Notes: generated from the letters alone by a model not told the origin. A stretch of 64,000 nt of DNA from VGLO01 sp964599285 (GCA_964599285.1 CAZREI010000002.1:1-64000), one strand, 5' to 3'; counted from the first letter of the stretch, positions 15,491 to 23,404 are shown. Translations and numbers: made by a program.

Positions 15491-16168
15491 CTATTTATCA
15501 AAACGCTCTCCCTTATAAATCCAAACCTTAATTCCAATGACACCGTACGTGCAGTGCGCTTCCACCTGGGCGTAATCAATATCAGCTCTGATGGTCTGGC
15601 GCGGAAGCCTCCCCTGTTTTAACCATTCTTTGCGGGCAATTTCCACGCCATTTAACCTGCCCGACACTTCCATGCGCACGCCTTTGACTTCTTTATTTTG
15701 CATCACCCGTTCCAATCCCATTTTCAAAACCTGCCGAAAAGGAATCCTTTTTTCAATCTGCTGAGCCGCCCATTGTCCGACCAGTTCGGCCACAATCCAA
15801 GGGTTTTTCATTTCCTTAATGTCAATTTTGATTTCCCGTTTTTCATGTCCTGCCCCTGCTTTTCCGGTCGCGAATACCTTGTCATGCAGTTTTTTGACAA
15901 TCATGTTTTTTAAGGTTTCCGTCCCCTGTCCGCCTCTGCCAATGATAATTCCCGGCCGCGCTGATTCAATAATAATGTTCAGCTTATTGGCCGAATGCTC
16001 TATTTCTATGTTGGCAACCGAAGCTTCTTTTAAGATGTCACGCAGAAAATCTTTGATCAAAAAATCTTCCTCTAAATACTGGGGCATTTGCTTGCCATAA
16101 AAACCGCGGACGTTCCAGTCTTCCAGCCCTTTGATTCTAAATGATTTTGGATGTACTTTGTGACCCAC
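15491..16168 (-). CDS. rpsC: 30S ribosomal protein S3
   Basis: 225 residues from a GTG start at 16168 (GTG GGT CAC AAA, giving MGHKVHPKSFRI), the usual uS3 start; the 22 codons before it read through a family-5 repeat. KH domain around IESARPGIIIGRGGQGTETL (68-87) and the C-terminal domain with RQVLKMGLERVMQ and EVSGRLNGVEIARKEW. Helicase/mRNA entry protein. Confidence 0.97.
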   Translation of the reverse strand: MGHKVHPKSFRIKGLEDWNVRGFYGKQMPQYLEEDFLIKDFLRDILKEASVANIEIEHSANKLNIIIESARPGIIIGRGGQGTETLKNMIVKKLHDKVFATGKAGAGHEKREIKIDIKEMKNPWIVAELVGQWAAQQIEKRIPFRQVLKMGLERVMQNKEVKGVRMEVSGRLNGVEIARKEWLKQGRLPRQTIRADIDYAQVEAHCTYGVIGIKVWIYKGERFDK

Positions 16169-16171
16169 GTT

Positions 16172-16283
16172 TTTGAATCTTGAATCTCGTATCTTGTATC
16201 TTGAACGGAATAATGAATTTGGAATACCGCGCATTCACTATTCCGTATTCGATTCCAGCTTCTAGATACAAGATTCTAGATTC
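16172..16283. repeat. spacer palindrome, family 5 (heptamer CTTGAAT)
   Basis: TTTGAATCTTGAATCTCG, TATCTTGTATCTTGAACG ... CAGCTTCTAGATACAAG; fills rplV-rpsC gap, 3 bases from the rpsC GTG. Confidence 0.92.
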
Positions 16284-16710
16284 ACGTTATTTTTTGATAC
16301 TCTTTTTTCCTTACTTTTACTTCCTTTTTAATTTCCGGTTTCATTGCTTTTTTAACTTTCCCTGCTGGCTTTTCCGCTTTACCATCAGTTAATATTAGGG
16401 TAATATGGGAAGTTCTTTTCATAATCGGGTATGCTCTGCCCCGCGACATCGGGTGGGACCTCTTTAATTTTGGCCCTTCGTCAACAAACACTTGGGAAAT
16501 TTTAAGGTTGCTTTCTTCCAAATGCAAATCATGCACCGCCGATGCCACCGCGCTGTTTAACAGCCTTAGTACGGGAAGTGCGCCTCGCTTTACGGTAAAT
16601 TCCAAAAGGGCGCGGGCTTGAGCCACGTCTTTGTTGCGAATCAAATCAACCACTTCTTTTGACTTTCGTGGCGCTGTCCGTAAATTTCGTAATACTACTT
16701 TAACCTCCAT
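16282..16710 (-). CDS. rplV: 50S ribosomal protein L22
   Basis: 142 residues from ATG at 16710 (MEVKVVLRNLRTAPRKSKEV). Core ends with GRAYPIMKRTSHITLILTDG (about 99-118), where uL22 usually stops; a further 24-residue lysine-rich tail (KAEKPAGKVKKAMKPEIKKE) is extra. The upstream in-frame codons come from a family-4 repeat. Confidence 0.96.
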   Translation of the reverse strand: MEVKVVLRNLRTAPRKSKEVVDLIRNKDVAQARALLEFTVKRGALPVLRLLNSAVASAVHDLHLEESNLKISQVFVDEGPKLKRSHPMSRGRAYPIMKRTSHITLILTDGKAEKPAGKVKKAMKPEIKKEVKVRKKEYQKIT

Positions 16711-16715
16711 TGCTA

Positions 16716-16790
16716 CATTTAACATGTGACAATTGACATTTGACCGCCGGTTCGTTTTTTGGTCAATTGTCAAATGTCAATGGTCAATTG
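16716..16790. repeat. spacer palindrome, family 4 (heptamer GACAATT)
   Basis: ACATGTGACAATTGACATTTG ends; right arm GTCAATTGTCAAATGTCAATG. Fills rpsS-rplV gap. Confidence 0.9.
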
Positions 16791-17126
16791 TTACTTCTCT
16801 GGTTTTTTGACGTCCACTGCTACTTTTGCCGCCTGCGACGCTTCAGCCTGCTGTTCTATTCCTTTTTGCATCTTGCCGCCGTGTCTTGAAAATTTGGTTG
16901 ACGCGGAAAATTCCCCTAGCTTGTGCCCTACCATATCTTCAGAAACATACACCGGCACAAACTCCTTGCCATTGTGGACTCCAAAAGTAACCCCAACCAT
17001 TTCCGGTGAAATCGTGGAAGAACGCGCCCAGGTTTTTATGATAGTCTTTTCGTCTTTGCGCAGCCTCAACACTTTTTCCAGCAATCGCTGATCTACGAAA
17101 GGACCTTTTCTTAAGCTTCTCGACAT
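16791..17126 (-). CDS. rpsS: 30S ribosomal protein S19
   Basis: 111 residues from ATG at 17126 (MSRSLRKGPFVDQRLLEKVL). uS19 motifs: TWARSSTISPEMVGVTFGVH and VSEDMVGHKLGEFSASTKF. A C-terminal tail of about 20 residues (QAEASQAAKVAVDVKKPEK) goes beyond the usual end. No Shine-Dalgarno site: the bases before ATG are the end of a family-1 palindrome. Confidence 0.97.
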   Translation of the reverse strand: MSRSLRKGPFVDQRLLEKVLRLRKDEKTIIKTWARSSTISPEMVGVTFGVHNGKEFVPVYVSEDMVGHKLGEFSASTKFSRHGGKMQKGIEQQAEASQAAKVAVDVKKPEK

Positions 17127-17133
17127 AATTTTT

Positions 17134-17261
17134 GGAGTAATCACGAATATACAAATACGTTCAAATATACAAATGTTACAAATATACGAATACGAGCGAC
17201 GTGATTTGTATATTAGTAAAATTTGTATATTATTTTAGATTTGTATATTCGTGATTACTCC
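17134..17261. repeat. spacer palindrome, family 1
   Basis: GGAGTAATCACGAATATAC ... GTATATTCGTGATTACTCC; fills rplB-rpsS gap, 7 bases before the rpsS ATG. Confidence 0.93.
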
Positions 17262-17266
17262 TTATC

Positions 17267-18097
17267 TTATTTTTTCTTACGCCTTTGTATGATGAATTTG
17301 TTGGTCCACTTTTTTCGGTTTCTGGTTTTCACTCCTAATGCCGGTAATCCCCACGGAGTTTTTGGATGCTTCAATCCAATGGGTTGGCGACCTTCGCCTC
17401 CTCCATGCGGATGGTCAACCGGATTCATGGCTGATCCACGCACATGCGGCCGTCTTCCTTTCAATCGTGACTTACCGGCTTTTCCAACCGTGTAAAATCG
17501 ATTTTCCGGATTAGACACCATGCCCACCGAAGCAAAACATTCTCCACTGACTTTGCGAACTTCGGTTGAAGGCATTTTCAAATTAGTGTAGCCGTGTTCT
17601 TGCGCCAATACCTGGGCCGCCGATCCTGCCGATCTTACCAAAATGCCGCCTTTACCCGGTTCCAATTCAATGTTGTACACGTTCGTTCCCACCGGAATAT
17701 TTTTTAACTTCATTCGATTACCCGGAGTTTGCGGCGCGTTTTCTGAAAATACTATACTATCGCCCACTTTCAACCCTTGCGGCGCAATAATGTATTGCCT
17801 TACTTTATCCGAATATTCAATTAATGCAATAAAGCCGGTTCGGTTTGGGTCATATTCCAAAGCAATCACATTTGCGGGCGCGTCCATTTTGGTTTGACTA
17901 AACTCAATAATCCGATACAGTTTTTTTACGCCGCCGCCTTTGTGTCGCACCGTAATTCTGCCCGAAGCCTTTGATCTGCCAACCGAGCGCCTGACGTATT
18001 TTAAAAGCGATTTTTCCGCCCGTTTTTTTGTAAGCAAAGAAAAATCAATTCCGGTCATGCCCCGTCTGGATGGAGTTGTAGGTTTGTAAATCTTCAT
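17267..18097 (-). CDS. rplB: 50S ribosomal protein L2
   Basis: 276 residues from ATG at 18097 (MKIYKPTTPSRRGMTGIDFS). Signature VRGSAMNPVDHPHGGGEG near 215-232, including the conserved His of the peptidyl transferase region. Upstream in-frame codons (ending CIRDYSKI) are repeat translation and not counted. Confidence 0.98.
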   Translation of the reverse strand: MKIYKPTTPSRRGMTGIDFSLLTKKRAEKSLLKYVRRSVGRSKASGRITVRHKGGGVKKLYRIIEFSQTKMDAPANVIALEYDPNRTGFIALIEYSDKVRQYIIAPQGLKVGDSIVFSENAPQTPGNRMKLKNIPVGTNVYNIELEPGKGGILVRSAGSAAQVLAQEHGYTNLKMPSTEVRKVSGECFASVGMVSNPENRFYTVGKAGKSRLKGRRPHVRGSAMNPVDHPHGGGEGRQPIGLKHPKTPWGLPALGVKTRNRKKWTNKFIIQRRKKK

Positions 18098-18103
18098 AAT
18101 TTT

Positions 18104-18243
18104 GGAGTAATCACGAATACACGAATATACGAATACTCTCAAATATACAAATCTTACAAATATACGAATGTGCGCGAATGTCGTAATTTGTATATTGGTA
18201 AAATTTGTATATTATTTTAGATTTGTATATTCGTGATTACTCC
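18104..18243. repeat. spacer palindrome, family 1
   Basis: GGAGTAATCACGAATACACG ... GTATATTCGTGATTACTCC; from 6 bases before the rplB ATG to the rplW stop. Confidence 0.93.
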
Positions 18244-18677
18244 TATATGATCTCTATTTTTTGCCCTTCCTTGACTGTAACTACGGCTTTGGTAAATCCC
18301 TTTCTAAACCCTTCAGTTTTTCCCAGCCTTCTTTTTTTGTGCGGAATTGTTATTATGTTGACGCCCAGCACGTCTACTCCGTAAATTCCTTCCACTGATT
18401 TTTTTATTTCTAATTTATTGGAGTTGCGGTAAACCTTAAATGTATATTTATTCTTTTCTGCCAAATTGGTTGCCTTTTCAGAAATATGCGGTTCTTTAAT
18501 TACACTATAAGAAAACCCCTTTGCTTTCTTTGGTCCTGTGGTCCGAACCACGGGACTGGGTTTTTGCGGTTCGGGTTTTGCTGATTTTGTAGTCAAAACT
18601 TTTTCCGATTTTTTATCAGCTGGTTTTTTCGCCTTTTCTACTTCCTTTTTTCTTTTTAAAAAATCAAATAAACTCAT
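18243..18677 (-). CDS. rplW: 50S ribosomal protein L23 with N-terminal extension
   Basis: 144 residues from ATG at 18677 (MSLFDFLKRKKEVEKAKKPA). The uL23 core begins near residue 52 (FSYSVIKEPHISEKATNLAE) and ends VTVKEGQKIEII. The first 50 residues are a lysine/proline-rich extension which includes SPVVRTTGPKK, translated from a palindrome that also occurs in frame in atpG (SPVVKTTGLKK). The extension should face the tunnel exit. Confidence 0.95.
   Translation of the reverse strand: MSLFDFLKRKKEVEKAKKPADKKSEKVLTTKSAKPEPQKPSPVVRTTGPKKAKGFSYSVIKEPHISEKATNLAEKNKYTFKVYRNSNKLEIKKSVEGIYGVDVLGVNIITIPHKKRRLGKTEGFRKGFTKAVVTVKEGQKIEII
18532..18559. repeat. in-frame palindrome inside rplW
   Basis: GGTCCTGTGGTCCGAACCACGG then GACTGG cut; stem GTCC(T/C)GTGGT/ACCACGGGAC. 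Gives PSPVVRTTGPKK. Homologous to 42501-42530 in atpG. Confidence 0.8.
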
Positions 18678-18741
18678 GGAACATGGAACATGGAACATGG
18701 AACAAAACTACGACGTCTTGTTATGTGTTCCATGTTATGTG
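18678..18741. repeat. spacer palindrome, family 13 (heptamer ATGGAAC)
   Basis: GGAACATGGAACATGGAAC ... TGTGTTCCATGTTATGTG; fills rplD-rplW gap completely. Confidence 0.9.
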
Positions 18742-19380
18742 TTATGTCTTTTTCGAAGAAAAAGTCGCCTCTATATCCTTAATTCCCTCTTTGCTTACTA
18801 CCACATATTTGTAATTGAGCAAATCCACGACGTTCAAATTCCGAGCTTCCGACACTCCGGTTCTTGCGATGTTTCGCGAAACCAAGAATGTTTTCTTATC
18901 TTCATTCGCCCAAACAACTAATCTGCTATGAGCCTTTACCGGCAAATGTTTTATCATAGTTGCCATTTCCTTTGTTTTCGAGGTTTTTGTTGCCAACTCA
19001 TCTACAACCACCAATAAATTCTTTTTTGCTTTTTCTGAAAGCACCATAAACAAAGCCTTTCTTCTCATTTTAGTAGGCACAGCTTTTGCGTAATTTTTAT
19101 CGTTTCTTGGACCCCCGGAAACTCCGCCACCTTTCCAAATAGGAGATCGGGTAGATCCGTGCCGCGCGCGCCCCGTTCCTTTCTGTCTCCAAGGTTTTCG
19201 TCCACCACCGCGCACTTCTCCCCGGGTTTGAGTATGGGCCGAAACTTGTCGCTTATTGGCAGTCTGGGAAATTAAAACTTGGTGCACCAAATCCGCGTTC
19301 ATGGGAACCTCGAAGATGTCTTTGGGTAAGGTTATGCTTCCGTCCTCTGCGCCCTTTTGATTGTAGACTGGGTATTTCAT
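18742..19380 (-). CDS. rplD: 50S ribosomal protein L4
   Basis: 212 residues from ATG at 19380 (MKYPVYNQKGAEDGSITLPK). uL4 loop: RGGGRKPWRQKGTGRARHG (about 60-78), followed by GGGVSGGPRNDKNYAKAVPT. In E. coli L4 controls the S10 operon; whether it does so here is unknown. Upstream lies an antisense cassette (19477-19831) separating it from rplC, which normally precedes it directly. Confidence 0.97.
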   Translation of the reverse strand: MKYPVYNQKGAEDGSITLPKDIFEVPMNADLVHQVLISQTANKRQVSAHTQTRGEVRGGGRKPWRQKGTGRARHGSTRSPIWKGGGVSGGPRNDKNYAKAVPTKMRRKALFMVLSEKAKKNLLVVVDELATKTSKTKEMATMIKHLPVKAHSRLVVWANEDKKTFLVSRNIARTGVSEARNLNVVDLLNYKYVVVSKEGIKDIEATFSSKKT

Positions 19381-19382
19381 GG

Positions 19383-19430
19383 TACTACGCTGAAGTAACG
19401 CTGATATCAACGCTGAATTTACGCTGATAC
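19383..19430. repeat. family 10 repeat (CGCTGA words)
   Basis: CTACGCTGAAGTAACGCTG, ATATCAACGCTGAATTTACG; single-sided with the rplD start 3 bases away. Confidence 0.75.
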
Positions 19431-19476
19431 TTTGTCCTCCCTCGCGCGCAATTTCTTGCGAAATTCCGCGCGACGA

Positions 19477-19505
19477 TTGACAAATAGAGTTTATTATTAT
19501 ATACT
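19477..19505 (+). promoter_or_regulatory. promoter of the small gene at 19563
   Basis: TTGACA-17-TATACT, close to consensus; start codon 57 bases past the -10. Confidence 0.85.
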
Positions 19506-19562
19506 ATCCTTGTTGTTCTTTCAAGTCGCTCAATCCTCTTTTTCTCCTGAAAGGAGATCGTC

Positions 19563-19784
19563 GTGATCGAAAATGCACTTTATGTTTGGGATCTCTTCCT
19601 TGATAGCGAAAAACATGAAGCATCAAGGCGGAGTATCATTGAAAAGCTTGATAGTCTGTCTATAGTTGGTTTCCGTGTTACTAGTTTCCAACACTTTCCA
19701 GACGAGAAGATCATCACCTTTCATCTCCAAAGAGAAAAAAAAGAAACTTCACCACCTGCTCCACCGGCAACCATTGCCGACTGA
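19563..19784 (+). CDS. 73-residue hypothetical protein, antisense cassette between rplC and rplD
   Basis: Product MIENALYVWDLFLDSEKHEA ... ends in SPPAPPATIAD; soluble alpha/beta look, C-terminal proline-rich tail, family not recognised. Starts with GTG preceded by AAAGGAG (6 bases). The leader contains TCTCCT-gaa-AGGAGA, a small hairpin that would hide the ribosome binding site. Own promoter and terminator; it breaks the otherwise universal rplC-rplD-rplW order by standing between rplC and rplD on the opposite strand. Confidence 0.7.
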   Translation: MIENALYVWDLFLDSEKHEASRRSIIEKLDSLSIVGFRVTSFQHFPDEKIITFHLQREKKETSPPAPPATIAD

Positions 19785-19793
19785 ATGTGTCAT

Positions 19794-19831
19794 GCGCCTC
19801 GTCGTTTTGAAAACGGCCTGGCGCTCTTTTT
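19794..19831 (+). terminator. intrinsic terminator of the gene at 19563
   Basis: GCGCC-tcgtc-GTTTT-ga-AAAC-ggcct-GGCGC stem followed by TCTTTTTTT. Confidence 0.85.
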
Positions 19832-19853
19832 TTGCTTAAATTTTCAAATTACT

Positions 19854-19993
19854 CTGGATTGCCACGTCGCTTCGCTCCTCGCAATGACGACGTTTGGTTT
19901 CCGCGTTTTTCCGCGAGACGCTGGGCGTCCCTGCCCCGCTCAGCGTGGGCGTAAATTTCCCCGGCCTCGACTCGCTGTCAAGGCGAGGCGGGC
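19854..19993. repeat. GGATTGCC...CGCAATGACG palindrome with TTCCGCG words
   Basis: GGATTGCCACGTCGCTTCGC and TCCTCGCAATGACGACG at 19857-19893, then TTTCCGCGTTTTTCCGCG and a GC-rich tail up to the rplC stop. No gene. Confidence 0.75.
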
Positions 19994-20010
19994 GCGTTAT
20001 TCCGCGATTG

Positions 20011-20643
20011 CTAACCCCTAATCTCCAGCAACGTTCCCCGGTGTCCCGGGACGGCTCCTTTCAATGCTATCACATTATTTTCTGCATCCACTTTTGCGAC
20101 TATCAAATTTTTTACCGTTACTCTTTCAAATCCCATTCTTCCTGGCATTTTTCTTCCTTTGATGGTGTGCTGGGGAAATCGCTGGCCAATGGATCCTACG
20201 GTTCTTGCTTCGTGCTTTGCTCCGTGCGTAGCATTTCTGCCATGAAACCCATGCCGCTTTACTGCTCCTTGAAATCCTTTTCCTTTTGAAGTTCCGATAA
20301 CCGTCACCTTGTCGCCCTCGGCAAATACTGCCACATTAATTTGGTCGCCCACTTTCACATTCTCATCGTTCCCCCTAAATTCCTTAATGTATTTATATTC
20401 TTTCCCTTTCATTGATTTACCAATTTTGCTTTTCTTCAATATTTTTTCCAAACCAATTTGAATAGCATCATAACCATCTTTGCCGTCTTTTTCTTTCTTG
20501 TCCGCCGTAGCTTTAGCGAGGGAGGAGGTTTTTTTCTGCAAAACCACGCAAGGCCCCGCTTCAACCAAAGTCACCGGAGTGATATTTCCTTTCGCGTCGA
20601 ATAACTGGGACATGCCGATTTTTTTGCCGAGGATAAACTTCAT
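20011..20643 (-). CDS. rplC: 50S ribosomal protein L3
   Basis: 210 residues from ATG at 20643 (MKFILGKKIGMSQLFDAKGN). uL3 signature FQGAVKRHGFHGRNATHGAK (about 108-127) and GRMGFERVTVKNL. Between residues 40 and 52 the stretch SSLAKATADKKEKDG is an in-frame palindromic insertion of the same type as in atpA (SSAKASASQ). Follows rpsJ across a 360-base gap. Confidence 0.97.
   Translation of the reverse strand: MKFILGKKIGMSQLFDAKGNITPVTLVEAGPCVVLQKKTSSLAKATADKKEKDGKDGYDAIQIGLEKILKKSKIGKSMKGKEYKYIKEFRGNDENVKVGDQINVAVFAEGDKVTVIGTSKGKGFQGAVKRHGFHGRNATHGAKHEARTVGSIGQRFPQHTIKGRKMPGRMGFERVTVKNLIVAKVDAENNVIALKGAVPGHRGTLLEIRG
20500..20529. repeat. in-frame palindrome inside rplC
   Basis: TCCGCCGTAGCTTTAGCGAG, GGAGGAGG: read on the minus strand CCTCCCTCGCTAAAGC. 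Same word as 44621-44647 (atpA) and the intergenic copy 29781-29808. Confidence 0.75.
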
Positions 20644-20649
20644 GAATTT

Positions 20650-20763
20650 GGAGTAATCACGAATATACAAATACGATCAAATATACAAATATACTAATAC
20701 GAACGAGTGTTACGATTTGTATATTCGTATATTATTTTAGATTCGTATATTCGTGATTACTCC
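20650..20763. repeat. spacer palindrome, family 1
   Basis: GGAGTAATCACGAATATAC ... GTATATTCGTGATTACTCC; starts 6 bases before the rplC ATG. Confidence 0.93.
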
Positions 20764-21003
20764 TTTTATAAACAAATACCGGGCACTTCGCCCGGCCAAT
20801 TCAAAACTATTGAATTTTTTGCGGACTTATCTCTTGATAATCAAGAGTAGTATCTCGTCTTTTTCAACGATTAATCAGTGTACTATATCTTAATAGAAAT
20901 ATCAACCCCGTCGTTGCTTCGCCTCCTTCAAAACCCTCGGTTTTGAATAATTTCCTACACGGATGGGACACCAAGTGTCCCCTCCTACCCACCCCTCGAG
21001 TAG
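20764..21003. other. 240-base gap between rplC and rpsJ
   Basis: No ORF. Holds a CCGGGCACTTCGCCCGG hairpin (20779-20795), the rpsJ 3' end remnant (20883-20909), and GGGACACCAAGTGTCCC hairpin (about 20964-20980). Confidence 0.6.
20883..20909 (-). pseudogene. displaced second copy of the rpsJ 3' end
   Basis: Nine codons GVDISIKI-stop identical in protein to the real rpsJ end (21004-21030), differing at only three bases, all third codon positions. Upstream of it the match stops. Confidence 0.75.
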
Positions 21004-21381
21004 CTATATCTTAATAGATATATCTACTCCCGATGGTAAATTCAAGTCTCTTAGCGCTTCAATGATCTGTTCGTTCGGGCTTAGAATATCAATGATTCTT
21101 TTGTGGATTCTCATTTCAAATTGCTCGCGGGCGTTCTTGTGAACAAAGGTTGATCGGTTGACCGTATACTTTAAAATTTCCGTTGGCAGTGGCACCGGTC
21201 CCACCACTTCAACGCCATGCCGATTGGCAATGTCAATAATCTGGCGCACCGAATTGTCTATGATTTTGTGGTCATAGGCTTTCAGCTTGATGCGCAGTTT
21301 AGGCAAAGAAGCCACCGTTTGAACTGGCGCTTCTTTGGTTTCAACTTTTTTCCTGGTAACAGTTTTTTTTGCGACTACCAT
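21004..21381 (-). CDS. rpsJ: 30S ribosomal protein S10
   Basis: 125 residues from ATG at 21381 (MVVAKKTVTRKKVETKEAPV). Core uS10 begins near residue 25 (KLRIKLKAYDHKIIDNSVRQ) with the signature VVGPVPLPTEILKYTVNRST; the N-terminal lysine/threonine extension of about 24 residues is extra. Also a transcription antitermination factor (NusE) in known bacteria. Its 3' end is partly duplicated downstream. Confidence 0.97.
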   Translation of the reverse strand: MVVAKKTVTRKKVETKEAPVQTVASLPKLRIKLKAYDHKIIDNSVRQIIDIANRHGVEVVGPVPLPTEILKYTVNRSTFVHKNAREQFEMRIHKRIIDILSPNEQIIEALRDLNLPSGVDISIKI

Positions 21382-21387
21382 TATGTT

Positions 21388-21432
21388 GGATTTTCTGCGT
21401 GATTCCGCGTAAATTTCCGCGTTTTTCCGCGC
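21388..21432. repeat. TTCCGCG repeat (family 9)
   Basis: GATTCCGCGTAAATTTCCGCG and TTTTTCCGCGCC; lies before the rpsJ start. Confidence 0.75.
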
Positions 21433-21465
21433 CAAAAATCATCAAATATTATTTGATGATTTTTG
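21433..21465. repeat. hairpin enclosing the tuf stop codon
   Basis: CAAAAATCATCAAATA, one base, then its exact complement TATTTGATGATTTTTG: 16-bp perfect stem. One arm is the last tuf codons (KIIK-stop), the other an inverted copy just downstream. Confidence 0.9.
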
Positions 21466-22642
21466 TGACCACTCCCGCTCCCACCGTCTTGCCTCCTTCG
21501 CGGATGGCAAACTTTGACTTTTCTTCCAAGGCAACCGGTACAATCAGTTTGACCGTCAAATTTACCGTATCTCCGGGCATAACCATTTCGGTTCCAGCTG
21601 GCAATACGACGTCTCCAGTAATATCGGAAGTTCTAATATACAGTTGTGGTTTGTATCCGGTGAAAAATGGAGTGTGCCTTCCGCCTTCGTCTTTGCTTAA
21701 TACATATACTTCGCCTTCAAATTCGGTGTGAGGAGTAATAGATCCTGGTTTTGCCAGCACCTGACCGCGTTCAATGTCTTCTTTTTTCAAACCGCGAAGC
21801 AAAATTCCCACATTGTCGCCAGCTTGTCCCTGGTCAAGGCTTTTTTGGAACATTTCAACCGAAACCACCACCGTTTTTTGCGTTGGCCGAATTCCTACCA
21901 CTTCCACTTCATCGTTTTGTTTTATCACTCCCCTTTCAATTCTGCCGGTAGCAACCGTTCCCCTGCCTTCAATAGAAAACACGTCTTCAATGGCCATGCA
22001 AAAAGGTTTATCCAGTTCGCGCACGGGTTCTGGAATGTAATTGTCGCAAGCATCAAGCAATTCTACAATTGGCTTGGCTGCTGGGTCATCCGCTGATGTG
22101 GCGCTTAAAGCTTTCAAAGCCGAGCCTCGGATAATCGGTGTTTGATCTCCTGGGTAGCCATATTTTTTCAATAATTCACGAACTTCTGATTCCACTAAAT
22201 CCAAAATTTCCGGATCATCCACCATATCCACTTTATTCATAAACACTACAAGACTTGGCAATCCAACCTGTCTTGCGAGCAAAATGTGTTCTTTGGTTTG
22301 AGGCATCGGTCCATCGGGTGCTGATACCAGCAAAATTCCACCGTCCATTTGGGCGGCTCCGGTAATCATGTTTTTAATATAGTCAGCGTGGCCCGGGCAA
22401 TCAATTAACGCATAGTGCCTTTTGGGCGTTTCGCATTCCAAGTGAGTAATGGAAATGGTCACCCCTCTTGCCTTTTCTTCAGGCGAGGCGTCAATTTTAT
22501 CCACATCAGCTTCGGTTGCTTTAAAACCGCGCAATTTTGAAACTTTCATAATTGCGGCTGACAAAGTGGTTTTTCCATGGTCAACGTGACCGATGGTTCC
22601 GATGTTTACGTGAGGTTTTGTTCGCTCAAATTTATCTGCCAT
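21449..22642 (-). CDS. tuf: elongation factor Tu
   Basis: 397 residues. GTPase motifs GHVDHGKT (18-25), DCPGH (about 82), NKVD (about 137) and SALKAL; domains 2 and 3 complete to AGVVTKIIK. Delivers aminoacyl-tRNA to the ribosome. It stands between fusA and rpsJ as in many str-S10 regions, but with three small genes between it and fusA. Confidence 0.98.
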   Translation of the reverse strand: MADKFERTKPHVNIGTIGHVDHGKTTLSAAIMKVSKLRGFKATEADVDKIDASPEEKARGVTISITHLECETPKRHYALIDCPGHADYIKNMITGAAQMDGGILLVSAPDGPMPQTKEHILLARQVGLPSLVVFMNKVDMVDDPEILDLVESEVRELLKKYGYPGDQTPIIRGSALKALSATSADDPAAKPIVELLDACDNYIPEPVRELDKPFCMAIEDVFSIEGRGTVATGRIERGVIKQNDEVEVVGIRPTQKTVVVSVEMFQKSLDQGQAGDNVGILLRGLKKEDIERGQVLAKPGSITPHTEFEGEVYVLSKDEGGRHTPFFTGYKPQLYIRTSDITGDVVLPAGTEMVMPGDTVNLTVKLIVPVALEEKSKFAIREGGKTVGAGVVTKIIK

Positions 22643-22645
22643 TTG

Positions 22646-22720
22646 TATTTAGGTTATAGCTTTTAGTTTATAGGTTATAGAATTTCTATAAGCTATAAGC
22701 TAGAACCTGTAAGCTAATTA
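22646..22720. repeat. spacer palindrome, family 12 (heptamer CTATAAG)
   Basis: TTAGGTTATAGCTTTTAG ... CTATAAGCTATAAGCTAG; period 7. Directly upstream of the tuf ATG. Confidence 0.85.
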
Positions 22721-22815
22721 GATTTTATTTATACTAATAATACTATTACACTACATTAAATAAGTCAATGATTTTAACATAAAAAGACGCGACAGGGCGC
22801 CTCTTATCAAAAACG

Positions 22816-23103
22816 CTACTGAATTTCCAGCGCTTCCTCAAGCTTTTTCACTCTCGGCCGAAGATCAGAAATACCTTCTAACTTCACTTCAACATTCTTA
22901 AGCCTTTCGTCTATTTTTTCAACCTTAACTTCAACGTTTTTCAATCTATCTTCTACTTTTTCAAGCTGAACCTTTGTTGCTACGTTATCAAAACTATCTT
23001 TTACCATTTTAGCGGTAGGAAAAGTCTCTTCCATTACTTTGGTAGTAGGAAAAATCTCTTTCATCGCCTCAATTATTTTTTTTACATCTTTCTCGTCTAT
23101 CAT
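22816..23103 (-). CDS. coiled-coil hypothetical protein
   Basis: 95 residues, almost entirely coiled coil: repeated LKNVEVKVEKIDERLKNVEV heptads from about residue 45 on, and a repeated TFPTAK-like motif earlier (IFPTTKVMEE, TFPTAKMVKD). Function unknown. It is 4 bases downstream of the zinc-finger gene at 23108, so likely one transcript from the promoter at 23293. Confidence 0.65.
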   Translation of the reverse strand: MIDEKDVKKIIEAMKEIFPTTKVMEETFPTAKMVKDSFDNVATKVQLEKVEDRLKNVEVKVEKIDERLKNVEVKLEGISDLRPRVKKLEEALEIQ

Positions 23104-23107
23104 ATTT

Positions 23108-23284
23108 TTATATTTCTTTTTTCTCTTCTTTAATAATGTTATGATTTTTTAGAAATTCCACAAGTGGCACATTACAATCTTTGCAAAATTCGTAGTGATC
23201 GTAGGCAAACCGCACGGTAGTCCAACCACTTCTATACTTTTCTTCAATTTCTTTTTTACAAATATCACATTTTGTAACCATCAT
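23108..23284 (-). CDS. small zinc-finger protein, probably leaderless
   Basis: 58 residues, with CDICKKE (about 6-9) and FCKDCNV (about 33-36), two CxxC pairs that would bind one zinc. Function unknown. A consensus promoter (TTGACA-16-TATAAT) ends only 8-9 bases before the ATG at 23284, so the mRNA would start at or next to the start codon; an ATG at 23290 would lie too close to the -10 to be transcribed, and another at 23281 is possible. Confidence 0.65.
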   Translation of the reverse strand: MMVTKCDICKKEIEEKYRSGWTTVRFAYDHYEFCKDCNVPLVEFLKNHNIIKEEKKEI

Positions 23285-23292
23285 ATGCATCC

Positions 23293-23320
23293 ATTATAGT
23301 CGGCCAGAGAAGTCTGTCAA
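23293..23320 (-). promoter_or_regulatory. promoter for the genes 23108 and 22816
   Basis: TTGACA-16-TATAAT, perfect hexamers. Back to back with the plus-strand promoter at 23323. Confidence 0.88.
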
Positions 23321-23322
23321 AT

Positions 23323-23351
23323 TTGACGGAAAAACTTTTTGGTGCTAAATT
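23323..23351 (+). promoter_or_regulatory. promoter of the gene at 23405
   Basis: TTGACG-17-TAAATT; ATG 53 bases past the -10. Confidence 0.7.
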
Positions 23352-23404
23352 ATCAATAGCTGTTTGACATATCGACTTTTCCTCTTTTCACGGGAGAACA
23401 GTTC

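Noticed and set aside
18098..18142. Longer N-termini of rplB, rplC, rpsL and others (ending in IRDYSK-like peptides)
   Set aside because: These codons are translation of the family-1 palindrome and precede the conserved first Met of each protein; they lie across several genes with the same peptide, so they are repeat, not protein.
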